DNA of 9,678 nt from an uncultured Eubacteriales bacterium. GTDB taxonomy: Bacteria > Bacillota > Clostridia > Oscillospirales > Acutalibacteraceae. Location of the stretch: positions 1 to 9,678 of the forward strand of contig OMPZ01000109.1 in NCBI GenBank assembly GCA_900313125.1. Reading direction: 5' to 3'. The notes beneath the pieces were generated by a model that saw nothing but the letters and a program-made list of their open reading frames with translations, was not told where the DNA came from and did no database searches. Below, piece by piece: positions 6,479 to 9,678 of the stretch (position 1 is the first letter of the stretch; each line of letters opens with the position of its first letter). A program made the translations under genes and the position numbers.

Positions 6479-7882
6479 TCAGAATCTGAAATAAAGGAAC
6501 GGATTGCTCGTCGCGTCAACAAGCAGCAGCGAGCTGATAACAAGCAGACCCAGGCAATAGACCACCTTGAGCGCCTGCCCCACAGCGATCGTATTCGTGC
6601 TTTTGTCGGTAAGCTTGTTTGCGAGCTTGCTTATCGGGAAGCAGGCGAGTATCGCCGCGCCGATAAGGAAGCAGTTGTTTATCATCGAGGTCGTGGAGAT
6701 CGTATCTGTAAGAGCGTTTCCGTTCAAGCCGACAAGGTTCTTGAAGAAATTGCCGAGCTGAGTGAAATCCTCAAAATAGAAGATACCGAAGCCGATCACA
6801 ATAACTATCTTGCTGTAAATATGAGTGATGACGGCGGGGATAGCCTTCATGCGCTTCTTGCCCATAAGCTGCTCGATGAAAATGAAGATACCGAAGTAGA
6901 GACCCCAGATAATGTAATTCCACGAAGCGCCGTGCCACATACCTGTGCAGAACCACACAAGGAACAGATTGAGGTGAGCGTGTATTTTTCCGCCGATCGG
7001 AACATAGAGCAGATAGTCGCGGAAGAACGAGCCGAGCGAGATGTGCCATCTCTGCCAGAACTCAGCGATATTGCGGCAGATAAACGGATAGCGGAAGTTC
7101 TCGTCGAAGTGGAAACCGAAGATGCGTCCAAGACCGATAGCCATATCGGAGTAGCCGCTGAAGTCGAAATAAACGTACATCGCGTAAACTACCACCGTGT
7201 ACCATGTAGCGAACACGGAAAGCCCGGAGATATCGCCGCCGAAGAAATTTTCGACTATCGTCCACAGGTTGTTTGCGAGAATGACCTTCTTCGCAAGACC
7301 GATCATAAAGCGGCACGAGCCGTCTGCAAGATCGGTGATCGTTGTTTTGCGGTCCTCGATCTCCTTCTCAACGACGCTGTAGCGCACGATAGGACCGGCG
7401 ATAAGCTGCGGAAAGAGCGAAACGAACAGCAGAAATTTGAAGTAATTCTTCTGTACCTTGACCTTGCCCCAGTAGCAGTCGATAACGTAAGAAAGTATCT
7501 GGAACGTGTAGAAGCTGATACCGATGGGAAGAGTTATCTTCGGCACGGGAATGCTCACAAACGGTATCAGATTGAGGTTCTCGACGATAAAGCCGAGGTA
7601 CTTGAACACAACGAGCATACCCAGACTGAACACGAGCGAGCCTGCAAGCGCGGCTTTTCCGAGCTTGTCCTCGCGGTGCTTGTCTATTTGCAGCCCGAGC
7701 AGCCAGTTGACTATCGTGCTGAGTATCAGCAGGAAAACAACGGCAGGCTCGCCCCAAGCGTAAAACAAGAGCGAAAATATTATCAGTACGGCGTTTTTGT
7801 ATTTTATGTTCTTATTCAAAAAATAAAAGATCAGAACCGCCGGCAGAAAGATATACAAAAAGAACAGGTCGGCAAATACCAT
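6479..7882 (-). CDS. MBOAT O-acyltransferase, AlgI/DltB-like
   Basis: A 467-residue polytopic membrane protein of the MBOAT family, the AlgI/PatA/DltB group that moves acyl groups across the membrane to cell-surface polymers. It opens MVFADLFFLYIFLPAVLIFYFL, typical of AlgI-like proteins, followed by many hydrophobic segments. The core shows LPIGISFYTFQILSYVIDCY (118-137), YVYFDFSGYSDMAIGLGRIFGF (236-257), FWQRWHISLGSFFRDYLLY (275-293, His280) and CTGMWHGASWNYIIWG (312-327). His317 in WHGASW is the expected catalytic histidine, and both conserved histidines are present. Length is normal for the family. The start at 7882 has AAGGGAG seven bases upstream. It is the first gene of the four-gene operon, about 87 bases after the predicted transcription start. 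The donor is probably the operon's acyl-ACP, as proposed for DltB with DltC. Plain acetyl transfer as in AlgI remains possible. Confidence 0.94.
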   Translation of the reverse strand: MVFADLFFLYIFLPAVLIFYFLNKNIKYKNAVLIIFSLLFYAWGEPAVVFLLILSTIVNWLLGLQIDKHREDKLGKAALAGSLVFSLGMLVVFKYLGFIVENLNLIPFVSIPVPKITLPIGISFYTFQILSYVIDCYWGKVKVQKNYFKFLLFVSLFPQLIAGPIVRYSVVEKEIEDRKTTITDLADGSCRFMIGLAKKVILANNLWTIVENFFGGDISGLSVFATWYTVVVYAMYVYFDFSGYSDMAIGLGRIFGFHFDENFRYPFICRNIAEFWQRWHISLGSFFRDYLLYVPIGGKIHAHLNLFLVWFCTGMWHGASWNYIIWGLYFGIFIFIEQLMGKKRMKAIPAVITHIYSKIVIVIGFGIFYFEDFTQLGNFFKNLVGLNGNALTDTISTTSMINNCFLIGAAILACFPISKLANKLTDKSTNTIAVGQALKVVYCLGLLVISSLLLVDATSNPFLYFRF

Positions 7883-7926
7883 ACTTATTCTCCCTTCCCT
7901 TAAAACTTTTCTTTAAAACGATACAA

Positions 7927-7970
7927 ATGCTTATGTACCGGGAAATCTTCCAAAAGGTGTACATAGGCAT
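7927..7970 (-). promoter_or_regulatory. 5'-leader stem-loop / palindrome at the operon start site
   Basis: An inverted repeat of 12 positions with one mismatch (arms 7927-7938 and 7959-7970, core TATGTAC/GTACATA) surrounds a 20-base loop that itself holds a GGAA-ATC-TTCC mini-hairpin. The predicted transcription start (about 7969) falls at its edge, so the transcript would begin with this hairpin. It could protect the mRNA 5' end or, as DNA, be an operator just downstream of the -10 box. No known riboswitch class is recognised. Confidence 0.5.
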
Positions 7971-7975
7971 ATTTT

Positions 7976-8004
7976 ATTATAATACAAGCCTTTCCAAAAA
8001 GCAA
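7976..8004 (-). promoter_or_regulatory. Sigma-A-type promoter of the MBOAT-DHHW-fkbH-acp operon
   Basis: On the minus strand there is TTGCTT (8004-7999), exactly 17 bases, then a perfect TATAAT (7981-7976). Transcription should begin near 7969, giving a leader of about 87 bases before the MBOAT start at 7882. It lies downstream of the ackA terminator, and the upstream side is very AT-rich. Confidence 0.8.
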
Positions 8005-8033
8005 CAAAATTGCAACAATTTTGCAATAAAAAT
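8001..8033. repeat. Three 11-bp phased repeats abutting the operon promoter
   Basis: Three back-to-back 11-base units, GCAACAAAATT (8001-8011), GCAACAATTTT (8012-8022) and GCAATAAAAAT (8023-8033), start within the -35 box and extend upstream to roughly -65. The first two also form the inverted repeat CAAAATTG-CAA-CAATTTTG (8005-8023). Spacing near one helical turn and A/T-tracts fit either an UP-element/bent DNA or a regulator binding site. Confidence 0.5.
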
Positions 8034-8133
8034 ATAACTCTTTTTTTCGTGAAATTTCGTATGTTTTTATTGGGAGCTATTTCTGATGTTACATATTATT
8101 TTTTGTTATCAAAACAAAAATTATACACAGCAA
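8034..8133. other. AT-rich spacer, no gene
   Basis: About 100 bases between the phased repeats and the ackA terminator. I see no coding sequence or RNA gene. The only structure is an A/T-dominated inverted repeat, TTTTTGTT-ATCAA-AACAAAAA (8100-8120), too weak to call a terminator alone. Confidence 0.5.
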
Positions 8134-8168
8134 AAATGCGCCGCAGCCGTTAAGACCGCAGCGCATTT
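8134..8168 (-). terminator. Intrinsic terminator downstream of ackA
   Basis: On the minus-strand RNA, AAATGCGCTGCGG pairs with CTGCGGCGCATTT over all 13 positions (two G-U pairs) across a 9-base loop and runs into a five-base T-run. On the plus strand the two wobble positions become A-C mismatches, so the hairpin fits minus-strand transcription best. It lies about 205 bases after the ackA stop, beyond the palindromic repeat, and separates ackA from the acylation operon. Confidence 0.75.
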
Positions 8169-8193
8169 CATATTCTTTTTGTAAATATTCAGT

Positions 8194-8308
8194 ACCCCTC
8201 CGTCTCGCTACGCTCGACACCTCCCCTAAAGGGGAGACTGCACCGTTTTTTGACTTTTAAGCCTCCCCTTTAGGGGAGGTGGCACGGCGTTAGCCGTGAC
8301 GGAAGGGT
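8194..8308. repeat. Palindromic repeat element with nested CTCCCC/GGGGAG hairpins
   Basis: A 115-base imperfect inverted repeat. The arms (8194-8239 and 8260-8308) share ACCCYTCCGTC at the outer ends and ACCTCCCCTAAAGGGGAG plus RCT on the inner side, with the sequence between diverged. Each arm has a hairpin CTCCCC-TAAA-GGGGAG (8221-8236) or CCTCCCC-TTTA-GGGGAGG (8262-8279). The right arm adds CACGGC-GTTA-GCCGTG (8283-8298). There is no transposase or coding frame. The form resembles small non-autonomous palindromic (MITE/REP-like) repeats scattered in Firmicutes genomes. It sits between ackA and its terminator, so it should be in the ackA transcript. Confidence 0.75.
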
Positions 8309-8374
8309 TTTTAAGGCTTGTTTTACTAATTAACTTGTCTTTTCGCGGAAGTCTGAATAGTAACTTCTTCTTTA

Positions 8375-9583
8375 TTAGAGATTACCCTCAACAATAGCCT
8401 TCGTGTCTCTTGCGATAACGAGCTCCTCGTTTGTCGGGATAACGAATACCTCGATCGACGAGTCGTCAGCGGAGATCTTGCCGCTGTTGCCGTGTATCAT
8501 GGCGTTGTTTCTTTCCTTATCGACCTTTACGCCGAGGCAGGAAAGATACTCGCAGATCTTCTCTCTGAGAACTACCTGATTCTCGCCGAGTCCCGCCGTG
8601 AATACCATGCCGTCGCAGCCGCCGAGAGCTACATAGTAACCGCCGATGAACTTCGCGATCTCGTAGTGAAGTATCTCGTGAGCAAGGTGTGCGCGCGGAT
8701 TGCCTTCCTCTTCAGCCTTCGATACGTCTCTGTCGTCGGAGGATACGCCCGAAACACCGAGCAGACCCGACTTCTTGTTGAGCAGGTCGCTCATCTCGGA
8801 AGGCGAAAGGTTCTCCTTCTCTGCGATAAACGTTACAACAGACGGATCGAGAGTACCTGTTCTCGAGCCCATCATAAAGCCGTCGAGCGGAGTAAGACCC
8901 ATGCTCGTGTCGATGACCTTGCCGCCGTCGATAGCCGTGATAGACGAGCCGTTGCCGATGTGGCAGGTAATGAGCTTGAGGTCCTTGATGTCCTTGCCCA
9001 TAAGTCTTGCGCACTCTCCGCTTACATAGCGGTGAGACGTGCCGTGGAAGCCGTAGCGGCGGATCTGGTACTTCTCGTAATACTCATACGGTATCGGGTA
9101 GATGTAAGCCTTCTCAGGCATTGTGGAATGGAACGCCGTGTCGAAAACAACTACCTGCGGCAGCTCTTCGCCGAACACCTCTACGCACGCGCGAAGAGCC
9201 TGAACGTGACCCTTGTTGTGGAGCGGCGCGAGCGGGATAAGGCTCTCGATGCCCTTGATGACCTCTTCGTCAACGAGAACGGACTTGCTGAAGATAGCGC
9301 CGCCCTGCACGATGCGGTGACCGATAGCCGAAACCTCGGAAAGGTCGGAGATAACGCCGTACTCAGCGTCTGTGAGCGCGTTCTTTACCTCCATGAATGC
9401 TGCTCTGTGGTCGGGCAGAGTAACTTCCTTCTTGAACTCCTTGCCGTCGGCGTTCTTGTAGCCTACAAGACCGTCGATGCCGATCCTCTCGCAGTTGCCC
9501 TTTGCGAGGACCTTCTCGTCCTCCATGTTGATGAGCTGGAATTTCAGTGAAGAACTTCCTGCGTTGATAACAAGTATTTTCAT
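8375..9583 (-). CDS. ackA: Acetate kinase
   Basis: Cytosolic enzyme that interconverts acetate + ATP and acetyl phosphate + ADP; in fermenting anaerobes it makes ATP from acetyl phosphate. The 402-residue length is typical. Key residues of the Methanosarcina enzyme are found at nearly the same positions: Asn7 in INAGSSSLKF, Arg90 in GHRIVQGG, His122, Asp148 in VFDTAFHSTMP, His180 in RRYGFHGTSHRYV, Arg241 in GSRTGTLDPSV, and Glu386 in PTNEELVIARDT. The glycine-rich CHIGNGSS nucleotide-site loop is at 207-214. The start at 9583 has AAAGGAAT about nine bases upstream and gives the standard MKILVINAGSSS opening. The usual partner pta is not within the 95 bases upstream that are visible. Its product is not obviously used by the downstream acylation operon, which is separated by a terminator and its own promoter. 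Confidence 0.98.
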   Translation of the reverse strand: MKILVINAGSSSLKFQLINMEDEKVLAKGNCERIGIDGLVGYKNADGKEFKKEVTLPDHRAAFMEVKNALTDAEYGVISDLSEVSAIGHRIVQGGAIFSKSVLVDEEVIKGIESLIPLAPLHNKGHVQALRACVEVFGEELPQVVVFDTAFHSTMPEKAYIYPIPYEYYEKYQIRRYGFHGTSHRYVSGECARLMGKDIKDLKLITCHIGNGSSITAIDGGKVIDTSMGLTPLDGFMMGSRTGTLDPSVVTFIAEKENLSPSEMSDLLNKKSGLLGVSGVSSDDRDVSKAEEEGNPRAHLAHEILHYEIAKFIGGYYVALGGCDGMVFTAGLGENQVVLREKICEYLSCLGVKVDKERNNAMIHGNSGKISADDSSIEVFVIPTNEELVIARDTKAIVEGNL

Positions 9584-9600
9584 TATGTATATTCCTTTCT

Positions 9601-9622
9601 TTTAAACGCCCTTCGGCGCATT
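9601..9622 (-). other. Small hairpin upstream of ackA, possibly terminator of the preceding gene
   Basis: On the minus strand CGCC-GAAG-GGCG (9618-9607), extendable by a G-T pair, is followed by GTTTAAAAG just before the ackA ribosome binding site. It could end the transcript of a preceding gene or fold in the ackA leader. The stem is short. The remaining bases to the window edge (9623-9678) have no recognisable gene end and no convincing promoter. Confidence 0.3.
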
Positions 9623-9678
9623 ATTTATGTTACATTAAAAGCTACACGGGGATTCCTTTCATAGATAAAGCCGCAGAG

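Noticed and set aside
6821..7903. Long open frame on the plus strand opposite the MBOAT gene
   Set aside because: It mirrors a secure membrane-protein gene, encodes a charged, low-complexity product with no recognisable domain and has no ribosome binding site; it arises from the codon use of the real gene.
8194..8308. CRISPR array or riboswitch in the ackA-MBOAT spacer
   Set aside because: There are only two inverted arms rather than regularly spaced direct repeats, and no known riboswitch core is visible; a palindromic repeat explains the structure.
8492..9550. Long open frame on the plus strand opposite ackA
   Set aside because: ackA on the other strand is unambiguous, with its catalytic residues in place; the opposite frame has no motif or start signal.
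9623..9678. 3' end of a pta gene upstream of ackA
   Set aside because: The short minus-strand frames here end in stops but do not look like a phosphate acetyltransferase C-terminus; too little sequence is present to call any gene.

Overview
The window looks like a chromosomal segment of an anaerobic Gram-positive Clostridia member, probably Oscillospiraceae/Ruminococcus-like. The reasons are moderate G+C, AT-rich intergenic spacers, strong AGGAGG-type ribosome binding sites, good sigma-A promoters, and a CTCCCC-TAAA-GGGGAG palindromic repeat of a kind I associate with Firmicutes. The taxonomic call is an inference. Every credible gene is on the minus strand, so transcription runs from high to low coordinates.

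Layout in transcription order. ackA (acetate kinase, 9583-8375) comes first. It is followed by a spacer holding a palindromic repeat element (8308-8194) and a strong intrinsic terminator (8168-8134). A good promoter (8004-7976), preceded by 11-bp phased repeats, then starts a four-gene operon: an AlgI/DltB-like MBOAT O-acyltransferase (7882-6479), a membrane-anchored DHHW protein (AlgX/AlgJ/DltD-like role, 6445-4604), an FkbH-type SGNH-HAD-GNAT protein (4537-2747) and a free-standing acyl carrier protein (2699-2460). This operon ends in an intrinsic terminator (2435-2389). A second promoter (2266-2238) drives a predicted lipoprotein of unknown function (2209-1040) and, 35 bases later, galE (UDP-glucose 4-epimerase, 1004 to the window edge, lacking only its last few codons).

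The four-gene operon is the most interesting part. Its architecture parallels the dlt system for D-alanylation of teichoic acids (DltB MBOAT, DltD exported partner, DltC carrier protein), but the amino-acid-activating enzyme DltA is absent and an FkbH-type protein takes its place. Characterised FkbH proteins load a glyceryl group from 1,3-bisphosphoglycerate onto an acyl carrier protein for polyketide synthesis. No polyketide genes are seen here. The simplest reading is that a glyceryl (or derived acyl) group is loaded onto the carrier protein and passed by the MBOAT/DHHW pair to a cell-surface polymer. That chemistry is inferred from family membership and gene order and is not shown by the sequence.

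The 389-residue lipoprotein and galE may also contribute to the cell envelope (galE through UDP-galactose supply), but nothing in the sequence ties them directly to the acylation operon.
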